A stretch of DNA of 64,000 nt from Anaerolineales bacterium UBA6055 (GTDB lineage Bacteria > Chloroflexota > Anaerolineae > Aggregatilineales > Phototrophicaceae), in the NCBI GenBank assembly GCA_002428985.1, contig DIYL01000009.1, positions 124,001 to 188,000 of the forward strand, given 5' to 3'. Numbering within the stretch: position 1 is the first letter of the stretch; each line of letters starts with the position of its first letter. Under the pieces are notes generated by a model, which searched no databases, was not told the origin of the DNA, and was given only the letters and a program-made list of their open reading frames with translations. Of the stretch, positions 9,726-19,319 are shown in pieces. Made by a program: the position numbers and the translations under genes.

Positions 9726-10694
9726 ATGAAAGCAGTCCAAATTGTTGCGCGAGGAAAACCTGAATTTGTTGATGCACCCAAACCCCAACTAGAAGCTGGG
9801 CATGCCTTGATTAAAACCCAGCGCATTTCACTGTGTGGGAGTGATATTCGTTGGATTCATCATTTGATGGATGATGGGTATCCGACAGCCGCAGGTGTGA
9901 CCGGACACGAAATGGTCGGCGAAATTGCTGAAATTGGGGATAATGAGGCAGGGCTTCAAGTTGGGGATCGGGTATTGGCACTCGCACCTAATCATCAAGC
10001 GATGGCGGAATTTTATCTCGCGAAAATCGAGAATCTCATCAAACTCGATGAGTCAGTGCCACTTGAACACGCGGTACAAGCACAACAATTTGGTACCGTT
10101 CTGTATGCAGCACAGGCCCTCCCAGATTTGAACGGAAAAACAGTTGCGGTCATCGGACAGGGATCCGCCGGATTGTGGTTTAACACGGTGCTTAAAGAAC
10201 GCGGTGCCAGCAAAATCATCGCTCTTGACCTGAAAGCCTATCGCTTGAATTTAAGTGAAATCTACGGCGCGACCGATACGATTCATAATGTCGATATTGA
10301 CTTGATTGAGGCGCTCAAAAATATAAATGACGGCGAACTACCGGATGTTGTGGTGGAAGCTGCCGGTGAAAAAGATAGTGTCGCGCTAGCGGTTGATATT
10401 GTACGCGATAACGGGTTCATTTTGTATTTTGGGGTGCCCCGTTTCGAGACAGTCGATTTCCCGTTTCTCACATATTTTTTCAAAACGATTACGGCAAAAG
10501 CGATGGTTCACGCCACCCGTGAGGATAATCACGCATCGACCCTTCGGGCATTAGATATGATCACCTCCGGCGAGGTTGATGTGAAACCGATGCTGACGCA
10601 TAACTTTACATTTGATCAGGTTTTAGATGCGTACGAGTTGCATCGTTTACAAGATGAAGGCGCAGTCAAAATTGTAATTGATATGACAAGTTAA
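9726..10694 (+). CDS. Zinc-dependent alcohol dehydrogenase (MDR family)
   Basis: A 322-residue medium-chain dehydrogenase/reductase. The GroES-like domain shows the catalytic zinc ligands in SLCGSDIRW and TGHEMVGEI. The Rossmann domain carries GQGSAG followed by an acidic end of strand two (IIALDLK), which favours NAD over NADP. The four-cysteine structural zinc lobe of sorbitol or threonine dehydrogenases is missing, so the exact substrate is open. The start at 9726 has GGAG upstream. Confidence 0.85.
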   Translation: MKAVQIVARGKPEFVDAPKPQLEAGHALIKTQRISLCGSDIRWIHHLMDDGYPTAAGVTGHEMVGEIAEIGDNEAGLQVGDRVLALAPNHQAMAEFYLAKIENLIKLDESVPLEHAVQAQQFGTVLYAAQALPDLNGKTVAVIGQGSAGLWFNTVLKERGASKIIALDLKAYRLNLSEIYGATDTIHNVDIDLIEALKNINDGELPDVVVEAAGEKDSVALAVDIVRDNGFILYFGVPRFETVDFPFLTYFFKTITAKAMVHATREDNHASTLRALDMITSGEVDVKPMLTHNFTFDQVLDAYELHRLQDEGAVKIVIDMTS

Positions 10695-10733
10695 ATATTT
10701 GATGCTGAGGATTAAAATCGCTCAATAATTCGC

Positions 10734-10753
10734 GGACAATGCAGGCATTGTCC
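10734..10753. terminator. Perfect hairpin between convergent genes
   Basis: GGACAATG pairs perfectly with CATTGTCC around a CAGG loop, followed by CTACTG. It sits between the convergent dehydrogenase and STAND genes. No T run follows, so it could be a REP-like element and not a terminator. Confidence 0.4.
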
Positions 10754-10792
10754 CTACTGATAATTGTGGGGACAACCTTTGTGTCATCCGAG

Positions 10793-13700
10793 CTAGGGTT
10801 GCCCCTCATCATCAGAATCTTGTGCATCGCGTTCGGCGCGCATCTCCTCGATGAGGGCGCTGATTTCTGCCTCGTGCTCGAACGGCTCATATTTGGATTC
10901 GTCCCACGGTTCTAATTGGGGTTCATCCACACCCAACTCGGCGAGAATCGCTTTGGCTTGATTCAAATGCCACCGCCATACATACGGCTCACCCTGTGCC
11001 CAAGCCCGCGTGTAAAATTCGATTGCCGCCTCTTTTGCCAGCTTGAGTTCAGTCGCTTTGAGCTTATCATCTGTCATTTGTGCGGCATTTTTCATATGCA
11101 CAACTGCCGCCGCCCAGCCATGATCATCCACCCCATCTTCGACGATTCGTAGCGCTTCATGCAAATTGCCATCTAGTGCATAGGCTCGTGCTAAACCACC
11201 CCATGCTTCCCAATCACGGACACCTTGTTCATTACCGATGCGTGCTGCTTCAGAATAGTATCGAATAGCTTGTTTATAGGCGTCTTCACGTAACATTAAA
11301 TTACCGTAAAATGTGAAAATTGAACGACGATTCCATGCACTTTTAACTTGTTGATTGAGTTGGATGCAGTCATTTAATAACACCTCAATGTCGCCTTGAT
11401 TTGCACCTTGCTGGATTAATGTCCAAATATAGAATAATTTCCCACTGATTTCCCAATCACTATCTGGTGGATGTTGTATAAACGCCTCATAATAGGTTTT
11501 TGCCTGTTCCCACCTACCAATTTCGCAGTTGATACTCATTAGGTAATACTCAGATTTGGCAATTGCCTGCTTATCTTCCAGCAATTGTATGAGATCGTAT
11601 GCTAGATTGTTTGCCTTAAATGCCTGTGCTAGCTGATTATTGCTTCTCAGAGTACTGCTGTAGTTACTTAAACCTACATATAAGTTATCTCTAGAGTCAG
11701 ATGCCAAGTCCACTTGAATTTTATTGATGATAACCAATAACTCATCATGGGTACGACCAGAATACCCTAATACAACTTCCATTAAATTAAGAATATATCT
11801 TTGCAATGTCTCAGTGCTGACAATTGGTAACTCACTTAATCCATTGGGGAACAGCGGCAAGAGTAGTTCATAAGCTTTATGATAGAGCCCGATGCCCTGC
11901 TCAACTAAACTTGTTCTCAAACGATCCCAAAACAGTAGCGCTGCTTCATTAAATTTACCCGCACCAAGCAGCGCGTTATACATAGCGATGATATTTCCCA
12001 TCTCGGTGTAACTTTCAAACTGGGTTGTGGTGTTGCCGCGTTCTTGTGCCTCAAAGTAATTGTAGATATTGTCATAGGTATCCGGTTTATCGGTTTCACT
12101 CAATTGGGCGAAGGCATAGCCACGCACCACCGGATGTAAGTCATATTGGCGAGTACGACGATCCCACCAGATCAATCCGCGATCTTCCAAATCGTGTAAC
12201 ATAACTTGAAAACTGCGAATGGCATGTTTATAGTCGCTTGAGTTTTCGTAGTCGGCTTTGGCTTGGAGCGCATCCTCATACGCTTGCTTTCGTTGCTCGT
12301 AATTTTTCTGCCTTTCGGCTTTCTGCTCATCAGTGTCAAACGATGACAAGAAAGGTTTACGTGGTTTTGGCAAGACATCAGGCAGGTTCATATAGGGGTT
12401 GAACACATTAAGTGTCTCGACTTCGATGGCATTACCGAGTGCTGCCATCTGGCTCAGCAGTGTCTTGGCTTCGTCGGATAGCCCATCATAAGCAAATTTG
12501 AGGATGTGGTGGCGTTTCATTTTCGCCTGTTTTAGGGCGTTAAATGTCTCGCCGTTAATCGCGTACCATGCGTCAAAATCACCATTAGCTCGACGATCTT
12601 TTTTAATGACAGTTACTGTCAGTTTTAGGAGCAGGCTATGCCGTCCGAATTGTCCCACAAAGGCATCCATCACGCCGTCATCACCCCATGTAATGCCGTG
12701 TTCCCGCCACAGCGTTTGCGCGTCATCACGCGATAGTCCGCGCAATTTTTCGTGTTGCACGCCGTTGAGTGGGTCGCCTCCGTCGTTCAGGGAGTTGGGC
12801 ATCAATCGACTAGTGATGAGCACTTTTGATTTGTTGGCAGTGACCAGTTGACGTAGAACATCGTTATCCGTCGGGTTGGTGCAATCACGGTAATCTTTGC
12901 CTTCTTCGACCTCATCATCTTGCATCTGGGCTGCATTCCAGCGATGATACGCGACCAGCACCCGTTCCAACCCATCCAACACCAGCAGATACCGTCCATT
13001 TTGCAAGGCGTGTATCAATTCCGGCATCATGACTTGGACACTTTTACCTTTGTGTTTGTCGGGGGATTCGCGTCGCACATAGGCGAGTGCATGCCGGACG
13101 AATGCCCGCATCTCGGCACCACCTTCATAGAAGCTATACCAGAACACCCCATCAAATTGATTAGCGCGGTCTTGTACCCAGCGCCACGTCAGTGCACTTT
13201 TGCCCATGCCGCCAATCGCTTCTAGTACCAGCATCGGCGTTTTATTGGCAGGATCGCCCCATGTGTTGAGCAGTTGTAGCTCATCGCGTCGCCCGACAAA
13301 TGTCTCATTTGCGCCAGTATATGACGGCACGGCATACAAATCGGGTGGATGTGGAATGCCTGATTTTGCAGGCTCAGGAGTATCGCTATCATCAACTGAT
13401 GTGACACTAGCCTGCTGTTTCTCGTAATATTTTTGAGTCTGTTCTTTGAGGCTAGGTCGTGAGAGTGATTGCAAAATGTCCATGCTCAAATCGTCGGCTG
13501 AATCAAAGAACGAGACGATATGATTGGCTGTCAGTTCCTTCTTGAGCAACTCCAATTTTTCTGCGCCAAGTGGGTCACTCTCGAAGAAATCATCGAGTGC
13601 TTTCTTGCGATCTTTCAAGCTCATACCCGTTGTATCTGGTGACGGATGATGGTCACTCATGATATAAATCAGAATCGGCATTCCCAGTTCTTTGGCTTTG

Positions 13701-13969
13701 CGGTATTCCATCTCGGTGATGGAAATATCGTTGGCGTTGCGCGGGTCGTTAGGGCGGTATCCATAGCACATCCCAAAAATGCCGACATACACTTCAGATT
13801 CTTGCACCAGACGCATCGACACATCAATGGCGTCGCTATCACTTTCGGCAGAGAGATACGCCATGGTGTTGGGCTTGAATCCGGCACGCTGGCAGGCGTC
13901 TTCAGCGCGTTTCCGGTGGTGTTCTAAGTCTTTGCTGGTGCTACTCAGCATGGCATCGAGGCTACCCAT
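10793..13969 (-). CDS. DUF4062-STAND ATPase with TPR tail
   Basis: A 1058-residue multidomain protein. Residues 5-105 form a DUF4062 domain (LSSTSKDLEHHR, VYVGIFGMCYG, SITEMEYRKA), which is distantly related to TIR domains. Next come a linker and a STAND/NB-ARC ATPase with P-loop IGGMGKSA (252-259), Walker B LLVLDGLE (328-335) and sensor-like VLITSR (383-388). The C-terminal third holds TPR-like helices (for example AKTYYEAFI, AIRYYSEAARIGNEQG). This N-effector, STAND switch and repeat-sensor plan is shared with bacterial signalling and anti-phage ATPases. AAGGA eight bases upstream supports the start. An acidic stretch (DAQDSDDEG) ends the protein. Confidence 0.85.
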   Translation of the reverse strand: MGSLDAMLSSTSKDLEHHRKRAEDACQRAGFKPNTMAYLSAESDSDAIDVSMRLVQESEVYVGIFGMCYGYRPNDPRNANDISITEMEYRKAKELGMPILIYIMSDHHPSPDTTGMSLKDRKKALDDFFESDPLGAEKLELLKKELTANHIVSFFDSADDLSMDILQSLSRPSLKEQTQKYYEKQQASVTSVDDSDTPEPAKSGIPHPPDLYAVPSYTGANETFVGRRDELQLLNTWGDPANKTPMLVLEAIGGMGKSALTWRWVQDRANQFDGVFWYSFYEGGAEMRAFVRHALAYVRRESPDKHKGKSVQVMMPELIHALQNGRYLLVLDGLERVLVAYHRWNAAQMQDDEVEEGKDYRDCTNPTDNDVLRQLVTANKSKVLITSRLMPNSLNDGGDPLNGVQHEKLRGLSRDDAQTLWREHGITWGDDGVMDAFVGQFGRHSLLLKLTVTVIKKDRRANGDFDAWYAINGETFNALKQAKMKRHHILKFAYDGLSDEAKTLLSQMAALGNAIEVETLNVFNPYMNLPDVLPKPRKPFLSSFDTDEQKAERQKNYEQRKQAYEDALQAKADYENSSDYKHAIRSFQVMLHDLEDRGLIWWDRRTRQYDLHPVVRGYAFAQLSETDKPDTYDNIYNYFEAQERGNTTTQFESYTEMGNIIAMYNALLGAGKFNEAALLFWDRLRTSLVEQGIGLYHKAYELLLPLFPNGLSELPIVSTETLQRYILNLMEVVLGYSGRTHDELLVIINKIQVDLASDSRDNLYVGLSNYSSTLRSNNQLAQAFKANNLAYDLIQLLEDKQAIAKSEYYLMSINCEIGRWEQAKTYYEAFIQHPPDSDWEISGKLFYIWTLIQQGANQGDIEVLLNDCIQLNQQVKSAWNRRSIFTFYGNLMLREDAYKQAIRYYSEAARIGNEQGVRDWEAWGGLARAYALDGNLHEALRIVEDGVDDHGWAAAVVHMKNAAQMTDDKLKATELKLAKEAAIEFYTRAWAQGEPYVWRWHLNQAKAILAELGVDEPQLEPWDESKYEPFEHEAEISALIEEMRAERDAQDSDDEGQP

Positions 13970-14159
13970 AATACGTCCTTCTGGGAGAAATTCACAAACG
14001 TTTTAAATACTATAGAAAACCTTTTACAAAATCGCAAATGGTTGGGGTGCCATTTGGGTGTATTTAATTATTTTAGTCCGTTTAGGATAAGGTCGTGGGG
14101 AGGCACTGATGGGTACCTCCGCCAACGATCGAGCACTGTTTAAACAGTGTCCAAATTAT

Positions 14160-15248
14160 CTAGATCACCATCAAAAAGTCACGTTCTGGCAATGCTGGGA
14201 ATGGGGCATGGGGTAAGGTCTGATACCAATAGGCGACAGATGCGATGTCGTCTTGTAAGGGTAGATAGCGCCCATTATAGCCCCACCCAAGGGCTTGCAT
14301 GGTCACGCGTAAATCTTCCTCAAAGCGAATCGGATCTGGGATGTGCCAGCGATACATGCCCATGCGTAACTGTGAACGATAGTCGCTTTCGTTGGGGCGT
14401 ATCACCTGATGAAATCCTGCATAGGGCGATGTAAATGTCGTATATCCACCGTCATGTGTCGGACTTTTATCGAAGTTATAAGATCCGCAGAAGTAATCTT
14501 CTGTACCTGTCCCACAAATCGTCGGAAATTCGTCATCACCATCCATAAAGAATTTGAGCTCGCCTTCGCCCCACCAGCCATTATTGTTCGATCCCCACGC
14601 GACATATGTTCCAACATAATGCCCGCGTCCCTCGACACCATCTAGAATCGTGTACACATCTTTATATTTAACGGGGTTGGTACGTCGGAATTGAGCATGA
14701 AAATAGGCGCAATCCTCGGGCACATCGGTCAACACATAATTAATCTGGTAGTAGAGGATCATGTCTTCTTCGGCGATGTTGGTCATGGTGATGCGGCATT
14801 TTTTACGGAATGGCATCTCCCAGTAGGAGTTGAAGGCGCTACCCGGATTCACACCAATAGCTAGTGAACTCACCTGAGCATATTCACCCCAACCACAGGC
14901 AAAAAAATCACCAACTGGGCATTCCACCGATGGATGCTCTTGATCATCCCAATAAATCCGTAGAATTGAATAGCGCCAATTACCTGTCGGGGTCATCCAA
15001 ATTTGTTGAATTGCACCCGACCCATCAATTTCTGCGAGTGTAAAGGTTGTACCTGCTTCGATTTTGACTGACGGTGATACCTTCCAGCCTTGTCCTAAAT
15101 CCCGTGAGGCACGTTTGCCGGTACCCTCTGTCGCCATGCCTCCTTTGCCTTTTTCGCCTGTAAAGTTCTCAGGGCTAATCGAGCGTGTTTTGGCTGACGA
15201 CAAGCGCGATAGATTACCAAGATTCATGCCGAGTCCATTAAATGTCAT
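14160..15248 (-). CDS. GH172 / DUF2961 family protein
   Basis: A 362-residue protein matching the DUF2961 family (glycoside hydrolase family 172). Recognisable parts are the N-terminal NFTGEKGKGG, the sheet core GSGAIQQIWMTP and RIYWDDQEHPSVECPVGDFF, the acidic GTGTEDYFCGSYNF and the late SDYRSQLRMGMYRWHIPDPI. Characterised GH172 members act on fructofuranose or arabinofuranose linkages and assemble as trimers or hexamers. No signal peptide is seen, so a cytosolic role is likely. No sugar transporter lies next to it. AAAGG eight bases upstream supports the start. Confidence 0.85.
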   Translation of the reverse strand: MTFNGLGMNLGNLSRLSSAKTRSISPENFTGEKGKGGMATEGTGKRASRDLGQGWKVSPSVKIEAGTTFTLAEIDGSGAIQQIWMTPTGNWRYSILRIYWDDQEHPSVECPVGDFFACGWGEYAQVSSLAIGVNPGSAFNSYWEMPFRKKCRITMTNIAEEDMILYYQINYVLTDVPEDCAYFHAQFRRTNPVKYKDVYTILDGVEGRGHYVGTYVAWGSNNNGWWGEGELKFFMDGDDEFPTICGTGTEDYFCGSYNFDKSPTHDGGYTTFTSPYAGFHQVIRPNESDYRSQLRMGMYRWHIPDPIRFEEDLRVTMQALGWGYNGRYLPLQDDIASVAYWYQTLPHAPFPALPERDFLMVI

Positions 15249-15293
15249 TGTAAAAACCTTTCAATAAATTATTTTGATAGAAAACAATATTGC

Positions 15294-16118
15294 TTATTTT
15301 ATCTCATTCAAAAATGATTTGACGGCGCGCATACATGCATCAAAATCATCACGATGGATACTATGCCCTGTGCCTGTGATATGGTCGACCTGTAACTGTG
15401 CGATGTGTGATTTAAGGTTATCAGCCGCTACTGTGTTGACGATCGCCCCTTTGTCCGTATCCCCAGTGATGAGTAATGTCGGGCATTGCACTTGTGCTAA
15501 TATGTTAGCCCAATCCCACGTCGTGAAGTCGGTTGCTCCGAATAAATCTGGTACACCAAGGCTCACTTTTAACTTGGACTGCGCCCAGTTTTTTAATTCA
15601 TTGTCGGACCAATGCGGTGTTTCGGCACGTTGCATTGCAACAAGCTCATCTGCGGATTTATTTTTTAGGCTTTTTAACCGATCGCGTGCGCCAATAACTC
15701 GTTCTGTCTGTGCGTCTGATGTATCGTTATCTGACGGCATCCACCACGGGGGCGGGTCTTCTAAGATGATAGCTCTGGGGACATCCGGATAATATCCAGC
15801 GAGTGATAATGATGTAATTGCACCAAGTGAATGCCCAAACAAAATTGGGTCTTCGATCTCTAGGGCTTGGATCAGTGCATTTGCATCTTCAACTAGTGGT
15901 TCGAATGTATCGTTGCTTTCGGGGATATCTGATGAGCCATGCCCACGTACATCTGGCATGATGATGTCGTAATCGGCTTCAAGGCTGTGGGCGACATCTT
16001 CCCAACATAATCCCATATCTGTGATGCCATGGAGTAGGATCATTGGTGGTTTGTCGCCACCGGTTCGATGATAGTGTAACGAGAGTCCGTTTGCTTCAAT
16101 CGTATGCGCTTGCCACAT
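15294..16118 (-). CDS. Alpha/beta hydrolase
   Basis: A 274-residue alpha/beta-hydrolase fold enzyme. The oxyanion motif is LLHGITD (about 28-34), the nucleophile elbow GHSLG centres on Ser97, the acid is in LLITGDTD and the base His is in TGTGHSIHRDD. A VRGHGSSD segment near residue 58 is typical of the esterase/epoxide hydrolase-like branch. The substrate is unknown. GAGGAG upstream supports the start. The GH172 gene follows 45 bp downstream on the same strand, so the two may be one transcript. Confidence 0.88.
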   Translation of the reverse strand: MWQAHTIEANGLSLHYHRTGGDKPPMILLHGITDMGLCWEDVAHSLEADYDIIMPDVRGHGSSDIPESNDTFEPLVEDANALIQALEIEDPILFGHSLGAITSLSLAGYYPDVPRAIILEDPPPWWMPSDNDTSDAQTERVIGARDRLKSLKNKSADELVAMQRAETPHWSDNELKNWAQSKLKVSLGVPDLFGATDFTTWDWANILAQVQCPTLLITGDTDKGAIVNTVAADNLKSHIAQLQVDHITGTGHSIHRDDFDACMRAVKSFLNEIK

Positions 16119-16190
16119 ATCAACTCCTCTGCATATTTAACATATCCTTGAGAGTAGCTGATTATCAACTGCCTTGCAAAAATTGACTGA

Positions 16191-18173
16191 TTATAATGAT
16201 GACGGAATCCGAATGATTGGGAGGTAGACAGTAAAGGTTGTTCCAACACCAACCTCGCTCTCACATGTTATTGTGCCACCATGTGAGGTTACCGATCGCT
16301 TGACAACAGCAAGCCCGATGCCCATGCCTTTAATACTACCGACATTATCTGCTCGATAGAAAAAGTTAAACAGATTATCTTGATTAGCTTTGGGAATACC
16401 GATGCCTTCATCTTGTACAACGAACTTCAGTAAGTTATCTTGCGACGTCAATGAAATTGTGATCGTCCCATGTCCATTGGAATATTTGACAGCGTTCGAG
16501 ATAAGATTTGAGATAATGTGTTGCAGTAGTTGCGCATCAAGCAAAAATGAAACACTACGGTCATAAGATGTGACAAGGTTGATGGGCGGGGAATCATCAA
16601 ACTGATTTGTGACTTCATCAATGAGCTGTTGTAGTAAGTCAACAACTTGCACCTGTTTAAGATTCAGTGTGATCTCGGATTGACTGGATTTGTTTAATGA
16701 TGAAATTTCTTTCAATTGCGCATCTAGATATTTTACTTGTCGCCGAATCTGCTCGAGTCGTTTGATTGTGCGTTCATCAAGCATTTCTAAGTTAAAGCGC
16801 TCTATAATATCAGTTGACGTCAAAATCACAGACAGAGGTGTGCGGAATTCGTGTGATACCATCGACAAGAATTGAGATTTGACCTCTGTCAACTCACGTT
16901 CATCTTCTAATAGTTGTTGCAAACTCTCTTCTGCTCGTTTAAGCTCGGTAATATCCTCAATGGTAAAGACAACTTTTTCAATTTCATCATCTTCATCAAA
17001 AATCGGTGCACCATTAATCGATAATAGTACCCGTTGGCCATCGGGCGATTCAATCGCATGTTGTACGTTATAAACTGGTGCTTTGGTTGTGACCACACGG
17101 ACAAAGGGTAGTTTTTCATCAGGCCATGGTGATCCATCTAAATCAGTAATTTTCCATTCATCAGAATTATAAGAACGTATGATTTGATCGCCTTGAGGTA
17201 AACGAAAAATATCTTCTGATCGCTTATTTGCAAACTCGATCTGACCGGATTTATCAAGCACCGTAATACCAGAGGGGCTTGTGTTCATAATTTTCTCGAG
17301 CAGGTCACGTTCTTGTTGGAGGGCTTGTTGTGTTTTGATATGGGTTGTAATATTCCGTGTACCCGTCACAAATTGGATAATGTTGCCGTTATCGTCTTTA
17401 ATGCCATTTGTATTTGTCTCCAGCCAGACATAATGCCCATCCTTATGCCGAAAACGATAAATTGATGGGTTTACATTTTCCTCATTTCGCACCGCTTCAT
17501 TTGTCTCGAGTAAGACTGAGTAATCATTGGGATGGAAATAATCATATGGACTATTGCCAATAAGTTCCTCCGGTGTATACCCCGTAACGGCTATACTGGC
17601 TGGACTTACAAATCGATAGACTCCGTTGGCATCATGGAGGCAGACAGCATCATTAATGTTATTCATCATTAGGCGTAACTGCTGTTCTTGTTGTTGTAAT
17701 TGTTGTTGAGCCTTAATTCGTTCGCTGATATCACGTAGAATCACATGGAATTGTTGCCCGTCCCCAATACCAGATTTCCCAATAGATGCTTCGGCAGGGA
17801 ATTCATCACCATTTTTACGCCTGCCGATAATTGTGCCACGTCGATTCATCAAGCGCTTCGTGTCGTTCGAGGCAGCAAATTTTTCGATATGTTTTGAATG
17901 AACATCATAGTCGGATGGAGATAAAAGAAGATTTATATGTTGCCCAATTGCTTCCTCAGATGAGTAACCGAATATTGTTTCGGCTGAGTTATTATATGCA
18001 ACGATAGTTTGACCTTTATCAATCGTAATGACTGCATCTAAGGTAATATCAATTAGGGTTAGATTGTATTCGTGTTGATCTAACCAGGTTTCCAGCAAAT
18101 GGTTGACATCCATTTGATGATGATCTGCTAGTTTGTTCAAACGATCTAGTAGGTCTTCTCGGATTCTTGTCAT
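16191..18173 (-). CDS. Triple-PAS sensor histidine kinase
   Basis: A 660-residue soluble kinase without transmembrane segments. Order: an N-terminal helical stretch (residues 1-32) that looks like a ribbon-helix-helix or oligomerisation segment, three PAS domains (about 40-150, 170-280 and 295-410), a HisKA dimerisation domain with the phospho-accepting His441 in SMVSHEFRTPLS, and an HATPase_c domain with NLISNAVKYS, DEGIGIPK and GMGIGLAVVK. No response regulator is adjacent, so its partner lies elsewhere. The alpha/beta hydrolase follows on the same strand after 72 bp. Confidence 0.9.
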   Translation of the reverse strand: MTRIREDLLDRLNKLADHHQMDVNHLLETWLDQHEYNLTLIDITLDAVITIDKGQTIVAYNNSAETIFGYSSEEAIGQHINLLLSPSDYDVHSKHIEKFAASNDTKRLMNRRGTIIGRRKNGDEFPAEASIGKSGIGDGQQFHVILRDISERIKAQQQLQQQEQQLRLMMNNINDAVCLHDANGVYRFVSPASIAVTGYTPEELIGNSPYDYFHPNDYSVLLETNEAVRNEENVNPSIYRFRHKDGHYVWLETNTNGIKDDNGNIIQFVTGTRNITTHIKTQQALQQERDLLEKIMNTSPSGITVLDKSGQIEFANKRSEDIFRLPQGDQIIRSYNSDEWKITDLDGSPWPDEKLPFVRVVTTKAPVYNVQHAIESPDGQRVLLSINGAPIFDEDDEIEKVVFTIEDITELKRAEESLQQLLEDERELTEVKSQFLSMVSHEFRTPLSVILTSTDIIERFNLEMLDERTIKRLEQIRRQVKYLDAQLKEISSLNKSSQSEITLNLKQVQVVDLLQQLIDEVTNQFDDSPPINLVTSYDRSVSFLLDAQLLQHIISNLISNAVKYSNGHGTITISLTSQDNLLKFVVQDEGIGIPKANQDNLFNFFYRADNVGSIKGMGIGLAVVKRSVTSHGGTITCESEVGVGTTFTVYLPIIRIPSSL

Positions 18174-18316
18174 AATTTGTATAGAATGTTCTTTAGAGTT
18201 ATTTCATTATATTATACGTTTGATTACCTACTCAGGAAAATTATTACGTAATAAATCGTCACAAATATAACATTTCAAACCTAATAGGCAAGAGTTAATC
18301 GCACAAGGTAGCTACT

Positions 18317-19216
18317 ATGACTGACACCGAACACCAATCATCACAAGAAAAATCACCACTGATTACACGCCGAAAATTCTTGCGGTTACTCGGATTTGGA
18401 ACGGCTGAAGTGATTGTGATGGGGGTTGGGGGCTTTGTTTATAGCGGTTGGATAGAACCCAACATGTTGACGGTGTCGGAGGTCAATACACCGATTCCTA
18501 ATTTGCCGGAGCAATTCGAAGGGTATCGGCTCGTACAAATTAGCGATATTCATGCTGGAACATGGATGGGACGTGATCGTCTGATGACAGTTGTGAATCG
18601 GATCAACGAACTGAATGCCGATCTAGTGGCGATTACCGGCGATTATGTGACGATTGGTAATGTCAATTGGTTTGCTGATATATTAATCGACCCGCTGGCG
18701 TCGATCCAAGCGCGTGATGGTGTGGTGGCGGTGTTAGGCAATCACGACCATTGGACGCATGCAGGTAGTGTCCGTGAGATTATCAAGAGTGCCAATATCC
18801 GCGAACTCAAGAATGATAGCCTCGTGCTAGAGCGCGATGCAGGTAAGCTAGCGATTGGCGGTGTGGATGATGTATGGGAGGGCTTCTCAGATATAGATCA
18901 CGTGATTGAAACCTTACCCGAAGAGAATGTACCCGCGATTTTACTGGCACACGAACCCGATTATGCCGATGTCTCCGCAGCGACTGGACGTTTTGCTCTA
19001 CAAATCTCAGGGCATTCGCATGGTGGGCAAGTCCGTCTACCGATTTTAGGTGCACCGCTATTACCCAAACTTGGCGAAAAATATCCGATTGGACAATATC
19101 AAGTGCGCGATATGATCCAATACACCAATCGCGGTGTCGGTATGATCCCACCGACAGTACGCTTCGGCTGTCCGCCCGAAATTACTGTGTTTACCCTGAC
19201 CGGACAACCGCTCTAA
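18317..19216 (+). CDS. Tat-exported metallophosphoesterase (YkuE/YaeI-like)
   Basis: A 299-residue calcineurin-like phosphoesterase. The N-terminus carries TRRKFLRLLGFG, a twin-arginine signal, followed by a hydrophobic helix, so the catalytic domain should lie outside the membrane. Metal-binding motifs are complete: SDIHAG, GDYV, LGNHDHW, LAHEPD and SGHSHGGQ. Relatives of this type (YkuE, YaeI/LpxH-like) act on phospholipid-type or cell-wall-associated phosphoesters. AAGGTAG precedes the ATG. Confidence 0.85.
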   Translation: MTDTEHQSSQEKSPLITRRKFLRLLGFGTAEVIVMGVGGFVYSGWIEPNMLTVSEVNTPIPNLPEQFEGYRLVQISDIHAGTWMGRDRLMTVVNRINELNADLVAITGDYVTIGNVNWFADILIDPLASIQARDGVVAVLGNHDHWTHAGSVREIIKSANIRELKNDSLVLERDAGKLAIGGVDDVWEGFSDIDHVIETLPEENVPAILLAHEPDYADVSAATGRFALQISGHSHGGQVRLPILGAPLLPKLGEKYPIGQYQVRDMIQYTNRGVGMIPPTVRFGCPPEITVFTLTGQPL

Positions 19217-19319
19217 TTGTTAAGCGTGATAAAATGCGAGTGTAATAACCTATATACTCCAGTTTTGTCCTCGATCCTAGAATCAAATGTAGACTTTAGT
19301 GCACATTTTTGATATCTGG

